From Pseudomonas silesiensis (GTDB lineage Bacteria > Pseudomonadota > Gammaproteobacteria > Pseudomonadales > Pseudomonadaceae): a DNA stretch of 64,000 bases. Within the stretch, counting starts at the first letter, position 1. Each line of letters opens with the position of its first letter. Under the pieces are notes generated by a model, which was not told the DNA's origin, did no database searches, and was given only the letters and a program-made list of their open reading frames with translations. The stretch covers positions 5,585,703 to 5,649,702 of the forward strand of contig NZ_CP014870.1 in assembly GCF_001661075.1 (NCBI RefSeq). The letters run 5' to 3'. The position numbers and the translations under genes are program-made. Below are positions 8,431 to 18,286 of the stretch, piece after piece.

Positions 8431-9735
8431 TTAGCGCGCCGGCAGCACTTTGCCGCGGCATTCGCCGAAACCGATCGAAGCAACGCCCTCGCGGCTGCAG
8501 CGGGCGCGCAGGATGATTTCGTCGCCGTCTTCGAGAAATTTACGCACCTCGCCCGACGCCAGTTCAATCGGCTTTTTGCCACCCTCGGTGATTTCCAGCA
8601 GGCTGCCGAACTGACCGCTTTCCGGTCCCGACAAGGTGCCCGAACCAAACAGGTCACCGGCCTGCAGCTGGCAGCCGTTGACGCTGTGGTGCGCGACCAG
8701 TTGCGCCACGGTCCAGTACATGTGCCGGGTGTTGCTCAGGGTCAGGCGATGGGCCGGCAGGTTCTGCTCGCGCATGGCTTCGGTGAGCAGCAGCACTTCC
8801 AGTTCGATGTCGAAGGCACCGGCGGCTTGATCGCGTTTGTCAAACAGGTAGGGCAGCGGCTGCGGATCGCCTTCGGGACGGGTCGGTTGCTCGCGACGGA
8901 ACGGCTCCAGCGCTTCGGCGGTCACCACCCACGGCGAAATGCTGGTGATGAAGCTTTTCGACAGGAACGGCCCCAGTGGCTGGTATTCCCAGGCCTGGAT
9001 GTCCCGCGCCGACCAGTCGTTGAGCAGGCAGAAACCGGCGATGTGATCGGCGGCGTCGCCGATGGCGATCGCATCGCCCATCTCGTTGCCCTGGCCGATC
9101 CAGATACCCAGTTCCAGTTCGTAATCCAGGCGAGCGCAGGGGCCGAAGGTCGGCTCTGTCTGACCGGCCGGCAGGGTCTGGCCTTTCGGACGGCGCACGT
9201 CGGTGCCGGACGGGCGAATGGTCGAGGCGCGGCCGTGGTAACCAATCGGCACGTACTTGTAGTTCGGCAGCAGCGGATTGTCCGGACGGAACAGTTTGCC
9301 GACGTTCTGCGCGTGCTCGATACCGACGTAGAAGTCGGTGTAATCGTTGATTTTCGCCGGCAGGTGCATGTCGCAATTCGCCGCCAGCGGCAGCAGTTTC
9401 GAGCCTTGGGCTTCGATCTTGCCGTGCAGGGTGCTGCCTTCGGTGAACAGTTCCAGCAGACGTTCGCGCAGGGCAACACGAGCGTCACGGCCCAGTTCGA
9501 AGAACGCATTCAATTGACCGCCGCGGGTGGCTTCGACTGCAGTCTTCGCCGCGCCGTCGAACAGACCGGCATCGAGTGCCGCTTCCAGATCGAAAATATG
9601 CTCGCCGATGGCCACACCACTGCGGGGGGCCGCGCCCTTCACGCTGAACACGCCCAATGGCAGATTCTGCAGCGGGAAATCAGCATGGCCGTTGGCGGAG
9701 GCAACCCAGCTACGAGTGATGGAAGTCTGAGTCAT
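8431..9735 (-). CDS. fahA: Fumarylacetoacetase
   Basis: Hydrolyses 4-fumarylacetoacetate to fumarate and acetoacetate, the last step of tyrosine and homogentisate catabolism. 434 residues, usual family length. An N-terminal SH3-like domain (LPLGVFSVKG, RSGVAIGEHIFDL) is followed by the metal-binding hydrolase domain with DYTDFYVGIEHAQNVGKLFR, GYHGRASTI, DYELELGIWIG and LLNDWSARDIQAWEYQPLGP. A long antisense reading frame covers this region but is a codon-bias shadow. It is 3 bp from hmgA and translationally close to it. Confidence 0.97.
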   Translation of the reverse strand: MTQTSITRSWVASANGHADFPLQNLPLGVFSVKGAAPRSGVAIGEHIFDLEAALDAGLFDGAAKTAVEATRGGQLNAFFELGRDARVALRERLLELFTEGSTLHGKIEAQGSKLLPLAANCDMHLPAKINDYTDFYVGIEHAQNVGKLFRPDNPLLPNYKYVPIGYHGRASTIRPSGTDVRRPKGQTLPAGQTEPTFGPCARLDYELELGIWIGQGNEMGDAIAIGDAADHIAGFCLLNDWSARDIQAWEYQPLGPFLSKSFITSISPWVVTAEALEPFRREQPTRPEGDPQPLPYLFDKRDQAAGAFDIELEVLLLTEAMREQNLPAHRLTLSNTRHMYWTVAQLVAHHSVNGCQLQAGDLFGSGTLSGPESGQFGSLLEITEGGKKPIELASGEVRKFLEDGDEIILRARCSREGVASIGFGECRGKVLPAR

Positions 9736-9738
9736 GGC

Positions 9739-11043
9739 TTATCTCCGGGTCGGATCGAAAGTGGCGGGCAGCGTGGCCCAGCAGGCATCGTAAGTGGTTT
9801 GCAATTGCGCGCAGTCCAGGGCGAAACGGCTCGGGCGCAGCACCTGGCTGGTCTCGAACATGAAGGCCATGGTGTTGTCGATTTTCGCCGGGGCCAGGTT
9901 GGCGTTGATCGCCCTGGTGCAGGTTTCGCCGTCCGGGCCGTGGGCGCTCATGCAGCTGTGCAACGACGCGCCGCCGGGCAGAAAGCCTTCAGCCTTGGCG
10001 TCGTATTCGCCCTGGATCAGGCCCATGAACTCGTTCATCAGGTTACGGTGGAACCACGGTGGACGGAAGGTGTTCTCGGCGACCATCCAGCGTGGCGGGA
10101 AGATCACGAAGTCGAGGTTGGCCAGGCCGTGCACGCTGGTAGGCGAGGTCAGGACAGTGAAGATCGAAGGGTCCGGGTGATCGAAACTGACCGTACCGAT
10201 GGTGTTGAAGCGGCGCAGGTCATATTTGTACGGCACGTTATTGCCATGCCAGGCGACCACGTTCAGCGGCGAATGATCGAGCTCGCAACCCCACAACTCG
10301 CCGAGGAATTTCTGCACCAGGGAGGTCGGTTGCTTCAGGTTTTCGTACCGGGCGACCGGGGTCAGGAAGTCCCGCGCATTGGCCAGGCCGTTGCTGCCAA
10401 TCGGCCCCAGGTCCGGCAGGCGCAGCGGCGCGCCGTGGTTCTCGGCGATGTAGCCGCGGGCTTGCGGGTCGAGCAGCTCGACACGGAATTTCAGGCCACG
10501 CGGCAACACGGCGATTTCCAGCGGTTCCAGTTCCAGTACGCCCAGCTCGGTGGCGATGCGCAGGCGCCCCAATTGCGGCACCAGCAGCAGTTCGCCGTCG
10601 GCGTTGAAGAACACCCGCTCCATGGAACGGTTGGCGCGGTAGCTGTAGATGCTGATCCCGGACGGTTTTTCCGCGCCCGAGTTGGCCGCCATGCTCACCA
10701 GCCCGTCGATGAAATCGGTGGGCTCGCTCGGGATATCCAACGGGTTCCAGCGCAGGCGGTTGGGGGTGACTTCACCCAAGGGGCCGCCGGCCAGTTGCCG
10801 ATCCAGTTTGACGAACGCCGGGTGGTTGGCCGATGGCTGAATGCGGTACATCCAGGTGCGCCGCGCTTCGCTACGAGCCATGGTGAACGCCGTGCCGGAG
10901 AACAATTCGGTGTAAAGGCCATAGGGGGCTTTCTGCGGGGAGTTTTGGCCGACGGGCAGTGCGCCGGGCAACGCCTCACTGCTGAATTCATTGCCGAAGC
11001 CTGACTGATAAGCCAGCGCGGGCGCCGTTGAATCGAGGTTCAT
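9739..11043 (-). CDS. hmgA: Homogentisate 1,2-dioxygenase
   Basis: Opens the homogentisate ring with O2 to give maleylacetoacetate; a non-haem Fe(II) enzyme. 434 residues. The Fe ligands are visible in the run [16 protein letters not shown] (His and Glu) and in SAHGPDGE (His). Other family signatures are [16 protein letters not shown] near the N-terminus and [13 protein letters not shown]. It is the first gene of the operon; the divergent IclR repressor and its operator lie 160 bp upstream. Loss of this enzyme gives pyomelanin in pseudomonads. Confidence 0.97.
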   Translation of the reverse strand: MNLDSTAPALAYQSGFGNEFSSEALPGALPVGQNSPQKAPYGLYTELFSGTAFTMARSEARRTWMYRIQPSANHPAFVKLDRQLAGGPLGEVTPNRLRWNPLDIPSEPTDFIDGLVSMAANSGAEKPSGISIYSYRANRSMERVFFNADGELLLVPQLGRLRIATELGVLELEPLEIAVLPRGLKFRVELLDPQARGYIAENHGAPLRLPDLGPIGSNGLANARDFLTPVARYENLKQPTSLVQKFLGELWGCELDHSPLNVVAWHGNNVPYKYDLRRFNTIGTVSFDHPDPSIFTVLTSPTSVHGLANLDFVIFPPRWMVAENTFRPPWFHRNLMNEFMGLIQGEYDAKAEGFLPGGASLHSCMSAHGPDGETCTRAINANLAPAKIDNTMAFMFETSQVLRPSRFALDCAQLQTTYDACWATLPATFDPTRR

Positions 11044-11120
11044 GGAGCCTCCTGAACAGGGAGAGGGCAGTCGTCCGTCGCTCCGTTGAAGAGGTCTCGG
11101 CGCGCCCGGGTTATTTTTAT

Positions 11121-11155
11121 CGTAATTCGATTACGCATAACGTAATTTGATTGGT
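11121..11155. promoter_or_regulatory. Tandem operator-like palindromes between hmgA and its regulator
   Basis: CGTAATTCGATTACG (11121-11135) is a perfect palindrome, CGTAAT-TCG-ATTACG. A second copy, CGTAATTTGATTGGT (11141-11155), keeps the left arm and most of the right. The copies start 20 bp apart, close to two helix turns. I infer HmgR binding sites controlling hmgA and possibly hmgR. Confidence 0.7.
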
Positions 11156-11203
11156 ATTGACCGTCAAGTTATAAAGACGTCCATTTGTAACGGGATCACC
11201 TCG

Positions 11204-11992
11204 ATGGGCAGCGAAAGCAACGGCAAACAGAAAGTCCGCTCGGCCGAGGTGGGGACCGACATCCTCAAGGCATTGGCGCAATTGTCACCCTCGACGTCCC
11301 TTTCGCGCCTGGCCGAACATGTGCAGATGCCGGCGAGCAAGGTCCACCGCTATCTGCAGGCCTTGATCGCCAGCGGGTTTGCCGAGCAGAACACCACCAC
11401 CAACCATTACGGCCTGGGCCGCGAAGCCTTGCGCGTCGGGTTGGCCGCCCTCAACAGTATGGACGTGCTCAAAGTCGCCGCCCTGCCCTTGGCCGAGTTG
11501 CGCGATGAACTGAACGAAACCTGCTTTCTGGCGGTATGGGGCAATCAGGGCGCAACCGTGGTGCATATCGAGCCTGCGGTGCGCGCGGTGACGGTGGTCA
11601 CGCAATTGGGCTCGGTGCTGCCATTGCTCAGCTCATCGACCGGGTTGGTCTTCGGCGCTTTCCTGCCCAAGCGGGAAACCGTGGATTTGCGCGAGCAGGA
11701 ACTGCAAAACGACAGCGCTCACGCCCTCGCCGACGATCAGACCTATGAAACCCTGTTCGGGCAGATCCGTGACCGCGGCCTGCATCATGTCCATGGATTA
11801 CTGATGCCCGGTGTCGATGCGCTGTCGGCACCAGTGTTCAACGCCGTCGGGCACGTGGCGGCAGTGATCACCATTGTCGGCCCGGCCTCGTTGTTTCATG
11901 CCGATGAAAACGGTCCGGCGGCCCGGCGATTGCTGGCGGCGACGCAGGCCGTGAGCTGGCGGATGGGCTATGAGTCACCCGCCGTCAAATGA
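11204..11992 (+). CDS. hmgR: IclR-family repressor of the homogentisate genes
   Basis: 262-residue DNA-binding regulator divergent from hmgA. An N-terminal winged helix (DILKALAQLSPSTSLSRLAE, then KVHRYLQALIASGFA) is followed by the IclR effector domain (LAVWGNQGATVVHIE, LLSSSTGLVFGAFLP, ALSAPVFNAVGHVAAVITIVG). In P. putida the same arrangement encodes HmgR, a repressor released by homogentisate; assignment here rests on position and family. I chose ATG 11204 because an upstream in-frame start at 11147 overlaps the second operator half. The 3' end overlaps the convergent luxR gene by 8 bp. Confidence 0.88.
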   Translation: MGSESNGKQKVRSAEVGTDILKALAQLSPSTSLSRLAEHVQMPASKVHRYLQALIASGFAEQNTTTNHYGLGREALRVGLAALNSMDVLKVAALPLAELRDELNETCFLAVWGNQGATVVHIEPAVRAVTVVTQLGSVLPLLSSSTGLVFGAFLPKRETVDLREQELQNDSAHALADDQTYETLFGQIRDRGLHHVHGLLMPGVDALSAPVFNAVGHVAAVITIVGPASLFHADENGPAARRLLAATQAVSWRMGYESPAVK

Positions 11993-14540
11993 CAATGCCC
12001 AATACTTTCGCCCTGGCCACCGCTTGAGTCCTGCGTTCCACCCCCAACTTGCCGTTGATGCGTCGCGCGTGGGTTTTCACCGTATGCAACGAGATGAATA
12101 ACAGATCGGCAATTTGCTGGTTCGAATTGCCCTGTGCCACCAGGGTGAGTACTTCGATTTCACGTTGACTCAGTGGGTTCTGGATGGCACCCGCCACCTC
12201 GCAATAATGACCCGGCTCCGCGCGCCCGATGGCTTGCGGCAACCGTGGCTGACGCAACTGCAAATCGCGCAAGGCTTGTTGCAGGTTGCAACGCTCGACC
12301 AGGGCCAGGCCTTCATGCATCGATTGCCGGGCAGCTGTCGAGTTGTCGGTCAGCCAGGCGACTTCGGCCAGGGCCAGGTGCAATTGCGCCTGCAGCGCCG
12401 ACATCCCCCGTTGTCTTGCCCACTGCAATTGCGCCTCGAGCCGGGCCAGAGGCATCTGCGCCCGGCCCAGATAAACGTCGGCCAGTACCAGCAGATATTC
12501 CAGGACCGGAATCAGCTCCAGCGTGGCCGGTGGAGGCTGTCGCCCGTGGGGCCCTTGATAATGGCGCAGCACCCGGGTCAGGGCTTCGTGGGCCAATTGC
12601 GCCCGTCCCTGCTGCAGCCAAAAGTGGCAGCTCATTTGCAGCAGGACACTGCGGTACACCGTGTCTGGAATTCGCCGTTGTTGCATCAACCGTTCGGCGT
12701 CACGCAGCAGCACAAAAGCCTGAGCGTAATCCAGCCGATTGGCCGCCAATTGTGCCAGGCCGAGGAACCCATACAGCGCGCGTTTATCCTGGTTGCGCAG
12801 GCAGATCTGCAGACCGGTCTCGAAGTGCGCCGCCGCTTGCATTTCCCGGCCCTGACTCAAGCTCAGACGCCCACGATGCAGGGCAATCCGTCCCAGCAAG
12901 GGTTCGGCCAGCGGTTGCTGCCGGCCGAGCAGGTCGTCCATGTTGGCGAGCAAGTGCTCGGCTCTGCCGCAGGCGCCCCGTTGTTCGAGCAACTGCGCGT
13001 GATCGAGCTCCAGCAGGCCTTCAAACACCAGCGAGCCTTGCGCCCGGGCCAGGCACAACGCGTCTCGGTTGAGCGCCTGTGCCACTTCGAGTTCGCCCCG
13101 GACCAGGGCCTGTTGCGTCAAACCGGACAGGCACATCAACCGGGCGGGCCAGAACTGCGGACCCAGCTCGTCGAGCGCTTCAAGAAAGTGTGCCCGTGAG
13201 GCGTCCATGCGCCCCTGTAAATGCAGCAACCAGCCTTGCTGCGCCTGCCAACGCGCGATCAATTGTCGTTGATGAAACGCGCAGGGTTGCGGCAGGAAGC
13301 GGGACAAATGGGCGATGCACTCACCCGCCTGCTCGAAGCGTCCGGCAAACAACAAGGCCGCGGTGATCAGTCCGACCAGTTGCGGCGAGCCGAGCATCAA
13401 CTCCTCGGCTTGTTGCTCATGCAGTCGCAACAACAGCACGACGGTCTGCTCTTCGAACAACTGCTCGAAACTGAAATGCTGCAACAGGCTGACGGCAACC
13501 TCGTACTCTTCGGCCAGCAGGGCCTGTTCGAACGCGGCCTTCCAGTCCAGTTCGGCGGCGAACCACTGACAGGCACGTCGATGCCAGGAGCGCCCGGCCG
13601 GCCATTGCTCGTCGCGCATCAACCGGGTCAGGGGAGCGAAAATCTGCAGCCAGTCTGCCGAATCTTGCCAGGGCTCGATGAAACAGCCCAATTCCTGCAG
13701 CGTGCTCAAGCATTGAGCGCCCTCCCCCGCGCCGAACAGGTGATCGCAGAGCCGGGCATTGAAGCGTGGCAAGTGGGCCAGCACCCGCCAGGCTTCGGCG
13801 AGCTCCGGGGTCAGGTGGGCGAAGAGCTCATGTTCCAGGTAATCGTGCAGGGTGTCCGGCCGAGCGGGGAGCTTGTCGTTGCGTGACCAGTCGCATTTTT
13901 GCAGCAGCGCGATCCGTACCGCGGCACACCAGCCACCACTGCGCCGAAAAATCATCTCGGCAGCTTTCGCAGCCTGGGCTGGTTCCAAGTGATGCAACAG
14001 CTGCGCAATTTCAGCTTGATCGAACGCCAGCGTGGCGCGTTCGCAGTCGTACAGTTCGTCATCCAGCAGCAGACGCGGCCAATTGCATTGCGGACGGCGC
14101 CGACCACTCAACCACCAGGTGACACGCGGGCTGCTGATGGCCAGCAACCGGTCGAGCAACTGATCCAGATCCGGATGGGGAATGCGGCAATAGTCATCGA
14201 GAAACAGCCAGGTAGCTGTCTGCAGCCGAGCCAGATACTCCAGCAATGCCGGCTCATCCGATGCTGGCAGCCCCAGGGTTTGCGCCAGGCGCTGGCGAAA
14301 ATCGACCACACTGATCGCCTCCCCCGCCAACGGCAGCCAATGGACCTGACACTGCGCGGGCGCCTGCAGCAGGCATTCGACGAGCAGCGCACTTTTGCCA
14401 CTGCCCGCCGGTGCGCAAAGCAATTTCACCCGCGCCGTCGATATCAGCAAGGGTTCGATCAACCGGTCGCGCGACTGGTGGTGGCAAGACAAACGGGGCA
14501 GGAATCCAGGACGGTCCAGACACAGCGTCATGGCAGTCAT
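11985..14540 (-). CDS. MalT-type LuxR-family transcriptional regulator (large ATP-binding)
   Basis: 851-residue regulator of the STAND/MalT class. Near the N-terminus is a Walker A motif (LLCAPAGSGKSALLVE, about residue 40-55) and a Walker B-like ATWLFLDDY. The middle is a long helical repeat region rich in Leu, Ala and Gln. The C-terminus has a LuxR helix-turn-helix (LSQREIEVLTLVAQGNSNQQ, HTVKTHARRINGKLGVERRT). Known: such proteins bind ATP and an inducer to activate a nearby catabolic operon. The DUF1302/DUF1329 genes upstream are the likely target. A bidirectional terminator at 14631-14658 separates them, so it has its own promoter. The 3' end overlaps hmgR. Confidence 0.88.
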   Translation of the reverse strand: MTAMTLCLDRPGFLPRLSCHHQSRDRLIEPLLISTARVKLLCAPAGSGKSALLVECLLQAPAQCQVHWLPLAGEAISVVDFRQRLAQTLGLPASDEPALLEYLARLQTATWLFLDDYCRIPHPDLDQLLDRLLAISSPRVTWWLSGRRRPQCNWPRLLLDDELYDCERATLAFDQAEIAQLLHHLEPAQAAKAAEMIFRRSGGWCAAVRIALLQKCDWSRNDKLPARPDTLHDYLEHELFAHLTPELAEAWRVLAHLPRFNARLCDHLFGAGEGAQCLSTLQELGCFIEPWQDSADWLQIFAPLTRLMRDEQWPAGRSWHRRACQWFAAELDWKAAFEQALLAEEYEVAVSLLQHFSFEQLFEEQTVVLLLRLHEQQAEELMLGSPQLVGLITAALLFAGRFEQAGECIAHLSRFLPQPCAFHQRQLIARWQAQQGWLLHLQGRMDASRAHFLEALDELGPQFWPARLMCLSGLTQQALVRGELEVAQALNRDALCLARAQGSLVFEGLLELDHAQLLEQRGACGRAEHLLANMDDLLGRQQPLAEPLLGRIALHRGRLSLSQGREMQAAAHFETGLQICLRNQDKRALYGFLGLAQLAANRLDYAQAFVLLRDAERLMQQRRIPDTVYRSVLLQMSCHFWLQQGRAQLAHEALTRVLRHYQGPHGRQPPPATLELIPVLEYLLVLADVYLGRAQMPLARLEAQLQWARQRGMSALQAQLHLALAEVAWLTDNSTAARQSMHEGLALVERCNLQQALRDLQLRQPRLPQAIGRAEPGHYCEVAGAIQNPLSQREIEVLTLVAQGNSNQQIADLLFISLHTVKTHARRINGKLGVERRTQAVARAKVLGIVI

Positions 14541-14630
14541 AGTGGTGCGCCTTTTTATAATTGTGGCGCCACCCTAGCCCTGTCCTGACAGCTTATTGAA
14601 GAAGTATTCAACACACTGATCGACACGTAT

Positions 14631-14658
14631 AAAAAAGGTGACCTTATGTCACCTTTTT
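14631..14658. terminator. Bidirectional rho-independent terminator
   Basis: AAAAAAGGTGAC-CTTAT-GTCACCTTTTT. It lies 23 bp after the DUF1329 stop, between that gene and luxR; on the reverse strand the T tract comes from the run of A at 14631. Confidence 0.85.
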
Positions 14659-14680
14659 CTGTAGGAGCACTGTAGGAAAG

Positions 14681-16048
14681 TTACCTCACCCCCGTACTCC
14701 GCAAGGCTGCCGGCGTGTAGTCCCCTGCTTTGGCGACAACACCGAACTCGAAGCTGCGTTTCTCCTCGTTCTTCATCCCCAGGGCAATGTAGCGCCCGGC
14801 AATCAGGTCATACAGCGCTTCGACGGTATAGGCTGGAACCTGGTGATCGTAGTAGAACTGCGCGTGCCCTTCGGCGACACGCCACAGCTGGCCGCGACCG
14901 TCGTAGTGATCGGCCAGCGCGACTTGCCAGCTGTCTTCGTCGATGTACATGTGACGTTTGGCATACACGTGCCGCTCGTTCGGCTTGACCGTCGCGACCA
15001 CCTCCCAGACGCGGTGCAATTCATACCGGGTCAGGTCCTGGTTGATGTGCCCGGCCTGGATCACGTCGGTGTACTTGAGCTTGGGCGAGTCAAGCTTGTA
15101 GCTGTTGTACGGGATGTACATTTCTTTCTTGCCGACCAGTTTCCAGTCGTAGCGATCCGGTGCCCCGGAAAACATGTCGAAGTTGTCGGTAGTCCGCAGC
15201 CCGTCGGACGAGGTGCCCACGCCGTCATAGGCGACTTGCGGCGCACGGCGCACACGGCGCTGGCCGGCGTTGTAGATCCAGGCCTTGCGCGGTTCCTGGA
15301 CCTGGTCGAGGGTCTCGTGAACCAGCAATACGTTGCCCGCCAGCCGCGCCGGTGCGGTGACTTCCTGCTTGAAATAGCTGAGCACGTTCTCATCGCTGCC
15401 CGGTTTCAGATCCCCCAGCAGCGAGGGCACGGCGACCTCGTCCTTGAACCGGATGACGGTGAAATCACCATTGGACTGGGGCGTTGCCTGGGTGATGGTG
15501 CGGCGCAGGTTACCGCCGTGGTAACGGGTGACGTGGTTCCAGATCACCTCGACACCGTTCTTCGGGATCGGAAAGGCGTAGTAGCGATTGCCGGTGAAAT
15601 TGGCCAGGCCGTTACCGTCATTGATCGGTGTCACGTTCAGGGCGCTGCGCTTGGCCGACTCGTTGATATCCGCCGGTACGGCCACGGTTCGGTGGGTTGG
15701 ATAAACCGGGATTTTATACGTCTCGGGATAGCGCTTGAACATCGCTATCTGGCCATCGGAGAGTTTGTCCTTGTACTGGTCCACGGTCGCCGCGGTGATG
15801 GTGAACAACGGCTTTTCATTGGCGAACGGGTCCGCCAGGAAACCCTTGCTGTCCACGGCTCCGGCGTTTTTCGGCAGGCCACCGGTCCAGGCCGGGATCG
15901 AGCCATCGGCATTGCCGGCCTTCTCGCCGCCCAGCGGGGTCAGGCTGGTGCCGAGCTTGTTCGCCTCTTCCGGCGACACCGCAGCCATGACGTTGACAGC
16001 CAGCAGGCTCAGGGCCAGGGCGCCGCATTGCAGAATCGTCTTGCGCAT
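14681..16048 (-). CDS. DUF1329 domain envelope protein
   Basis: 455 residues with a signal peptide (MRKTILQCGALALSLLAVNVMA, cleavage near AMA|AVS). The mature part starts VSPEEANKLGTSLTPLGGE, typical of DUF1329, and includes AWIYNAGQRRVRRAPQVAYD and DSWQVALADHYDGRGQLWRV. The fold is LolB/LppX-like and the protein is expected in the periplasm or outer membrane. An ATG at 16057 is also possible, but GAGAGG lies 9 bases before 16048 and touches 16057, favouring the shorter form. It is 22 bp behind the DUF1302 gene, so the pair is an operon. Known: DUF1329/DUF1302 pairs accompany hydrophobic-substrate catabolism in pseudomonads. The substrate is unknown here. Confidence 0.87.
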   Translation of the reverse strand: MRKTILQCGALALSLLAVNVMAAVSPEEANKLGTSLTPLGGEKAGNADGSIPAWTGGLPKNAGAVDSKGFLADPFANEKPLFTITAATVDQYKDKLSDGQIAMFKRYPETYKIPVYPTHRTVAVPADINESAKRSALNVTPINDGNGLANFTGNRYYAFPIPKNGVEVIWNHVTRYHGGNLRRTITQATPQSNGDFTVIRFKDEVAVPSLLGDLKPGSDENVLSYFKQEVTAPARLAGNVLLVHETLDQVQEPRKAWIYNAGQRRVRRAPQVAYDGVGTSSDGLRTTDNFDMFSGAPDRYDWKLVGKKEMYIPYNSYKLDSPKLKYTDVIQAGHINQDLTRYELHRVWEVVATVKPNERHVYAKRHMYIDEDSWQVALADHYDGRGQLWRVAEGHAQFYYDHQVPAYTVEALYDLIAGRYIALGMKNEEKRSFEFGVVAKAGDYTPAALRSTGVR

Positions 16049-16070
16049 TGATTTCATCCTCTCAGCCAGA

Positions 16071-17864
16071 TCAGAAGTTCACGCCAAAGCTCAACGCCAT
16101 GAAGTCGCGGTCTTCCAGGGTGTTGTAGTCACCGCCGAAAAAATCGGTGTAACTCAAGCTCGCGGTATAGGTATTGCGGTAGTCGGCATCGACGCCGACG
16201 CTGATCGCCTTGGCGCCTTCGTTGAACAGCCCGTTGGGGCCGTAACCGGCGACGTCATGGGACCAGGACAGGTTGGGTTTGAAGTTGATCCCGGCGATGA
16301 CGTTGTTGTAGTCAAGGATGGCGCGGGCGCGGTATCCCCAGGAGGTCGACGTGACGAAGCCGTCGGTATCGCCGCCGAAACCGTATTGGCCGTACACCGA
16401 GTCGCGGCCGTAGCGCAGCCTGGAGCGACCCTCCAGCCCGCCAACGTGGACAACCGCCGCTTCACCCACCAGGGTCAGTCGGTCCGCACCCATCACCTGG
16501 TCGACGAAGTGGGTCAGGGTGCTCTGGATCTGCGTCACTTCCTTGCGGCGATAGCCTTTGTTGTCAGCCCCGGGCGTCGTCGCGATCGGCGATGCCGCGC
16601 CACCGGCGATCGGGTTGAGCATCGCCAGCGTCAGGTCGGTGCTGTTGAGCTGCACCGGCGCATTGGGGCGATAGCTGATTTCGCCGGTCCACGCGGTGCC
16701 GGTCGGCAAGGTGGTAGAGAAGCTCGCGCCATAGAGGCGAATGTCTTCCGGATACTCGAGATAGTATTGGCCGCGACCAAGCATCACACTCTGGGCCAGC
16801 GCCGATCCGGTGCCGGGCGCAATAGCGTTTGCAGCACCGACGATGCCCGGGATTTGCGACAACGTGCCCAGGCCGGCCGTGGTGGTGCCGCCGTTCGGCG
16901 TGCGGCTGTGGTAGTTCATGAAGTACAGGCCGTATTCGGTATCGTCGCCCAACCAGCGCAGCGCCGTACCCCATTGCCCGGAGTCACGGGCGTCGCGGTC
17001 GCCGCCCCGGGGCACGATCACCCCTTCCTTGCCGACCTGGAAGCCCTGGCCAAACGCGGCGGCGATCGGTTGCAATGGCGCGATGGCAGGGCTGCCCACG
17101 GTGTAGCCCGTGGTGCAACCGTCTGCAGCGACGTCACCGCCGAAGAAGGTGCCGCAGTTGTCGAGAACGGTCTGGTCCCACTCCAGTTGATAGAAGCCTT
17201 CCACCGTGAGTTTGTCGGTCAGGCCCTGGGAGGCGAACAGCATGTTCACCGGGATCAGGCCTTCCTTGATCTCGGCCCCAGGGCGGCGGAACGCCGACAC
17301 ATCGACCGGGTTGATGCTGTTGATCGAGTTGCCGATGAAGGTGCTTTCGCCCCAGCTGACCACCTGCTTGCCGGCACGCACGGTGCCCGGCAGGTCGGAG
17401 ATGGAATAGTTGTGATAGACGAAGGCGTCGAGTATCTGCGCACCGGCAGACTTGGAACCTTCCTTGCGATTTTTATCGCTGATCGGCTTGAACTCGCGGC
17501 CCTCGTCCTTCAGTTCGAAGTCGTACCAATACTTGCCTCGGACAAACACCCCGGTGTCGCCATACTTCAGTTCGAGATCGTGGATCCCCTTGAAGATCTT
17601 GGAGAAGGTTTCGCCCTTCTTGAAGTTCAGCCGCCCGTCGTCACCGGTCGACGCCTGGCCGGTCCCGCCATTGACGGTGCCCACCAGCGCCTTGTCGGCA
17701 TCGCGCATGCCCCAGCTCGCGCCGACGGACAACGAGGAGTCGAAGGTCCCCTCGATTTCGCCGATGTTGAATGAAACGGCCTGCGCCTGGGCGCAACAAC
17801 CCAAGGCCACCGCGGCGGCCAGGGCCTGCGGTGTGAAGATGGCGCGCATTGTTGTTTTTGTCAT
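16071..17864 (-). CDS. DUF1302 family outer-membrane protein
   Basis: 597 residues, signal peptide with AQAVSFNIGEIEGTFDSSLS at the mature start, then a beta-barrel-type sequence with many alternating aromatic strands and an aromatic C-terminus (FMALSFGVNF). RAGKQVVSWGES is a DUF1302 hallmark. Inferred role: a porin or channel for hydrophobic compounds, working with DUF1329. I chose ATG 17864 (MTKTTMRAIF), which has a GGGGAAG ribosome site upstream; the longer in-frame version has no signal peptide. It is the first gene of a two-gene operon next to the MalT-type regulator. Confidence 0.88.
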   Translation of the reverse strand: MTKTTMRAIFTPQALAAAVALGCCAQAQAVSFNIGEIEGTFDSSLSVGASWGMRDADKALVGTVNGGTGQASTGDDGRLNFKKGETFSKIFKGIHDLELKYGDTGVFVRGKYWYDFELKDEGREFKPISDKNRKEGSKSAGAQILDAFVYHNYSISDLPGTVRAGKQVVSWGESTFIGNSINSINPVDVSAFRRPGAEIKEGLIPVNMLFASQGLTDKLTVEGFYQLEWDQTVLDNCGTFFGGDVAADGCTTGYTVGSPAIAPLQPIAAAFGQGFQVGKEGVIVPRGGDRDARDSGQWGTALRWLGDDTEYGLYFMNYHSRTPNGGTTTAGLGTLSQIPGIVGAANAIAPGTGSALAQSVMLGRGQYYLEYPEDIRLYGASFSTTLPTGTAWTGEISYRPNAPVQLNSTDLTLAMLNPIAGGAASPIATTPGADNKGYRRKEVTQIQSTLTHFVDQVMGADRLTLVGEAAVVHVGGLEGRSRLRYGRDSVYGQYGFGGDTDGFVTSTSWGYRARAILDYNNVIAGINFKPNLSWSHDVAGYGPNGLFNEGAKAISVGVDADYRNTYTASLSYTDFFGGDYNTLEDRDFMALSFGVNF

Positions 17865-18286
17865 GCGTCTTCCCCGGTGAGTGACAGAAGGCCACACCCT
17901 ACTGCTGCATGACAGGGGCGATAAGCGCACCAAGGAGGTATTCGCGGTGTCGCTCTAAAGGATGAATGGCCGCACCAGGCGGGGGGTCTGCTCGCAATAT
18001 GGATGAACTGGATGGAGGATCATCAGCGCAAGGCATGGCGCAGCGGCGAGCAGGTAATGACTGTTACTCAATTCGCAACAGTTCATGCCTGAAATCACTA
18101 TTTTTCCTATGCGGCCAAAGGCTTATTCTTGTCGGGCTTTCACGGCGAACAGCCTGAAAGCAGACCAATGGCCTGTGATCGATCCATTCCATTGGCGACG
18201 GATTTCAGATGAATTGAAGATTTTCGACTCGTCACCCTGTGTTCACTGACGTTGATTTGTTGCTCCTTGATCCAACGTCTTACTTT
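17865..18286 (+). other. Intergenic region, possible small RNA ending at an orphan terminator
   Basis: No gene or family RNA that I recognise. Short reading frames here have no ribosome site or family match. A strong forward terminator follows at 18287-18314 with no forward coding gene in front of it, so a short non-coding transcript is possible. No GGA-rich Rsm-type or AANAANAA Crc-type motif array is visible. Confidence 0.3.

Noticed and set aside
8263..11004. 913-codon forward frame opposite fahA and hmgA
   Set aside because: Antisense shadow produced by GC-rich third positions; no family features, while the reverse strand has two clear enzymes.
17966..18157. 63-codon forward frame before the orphan terminator
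   Set aside because: No ribosome-binding site, composition or similarity to support a protein.
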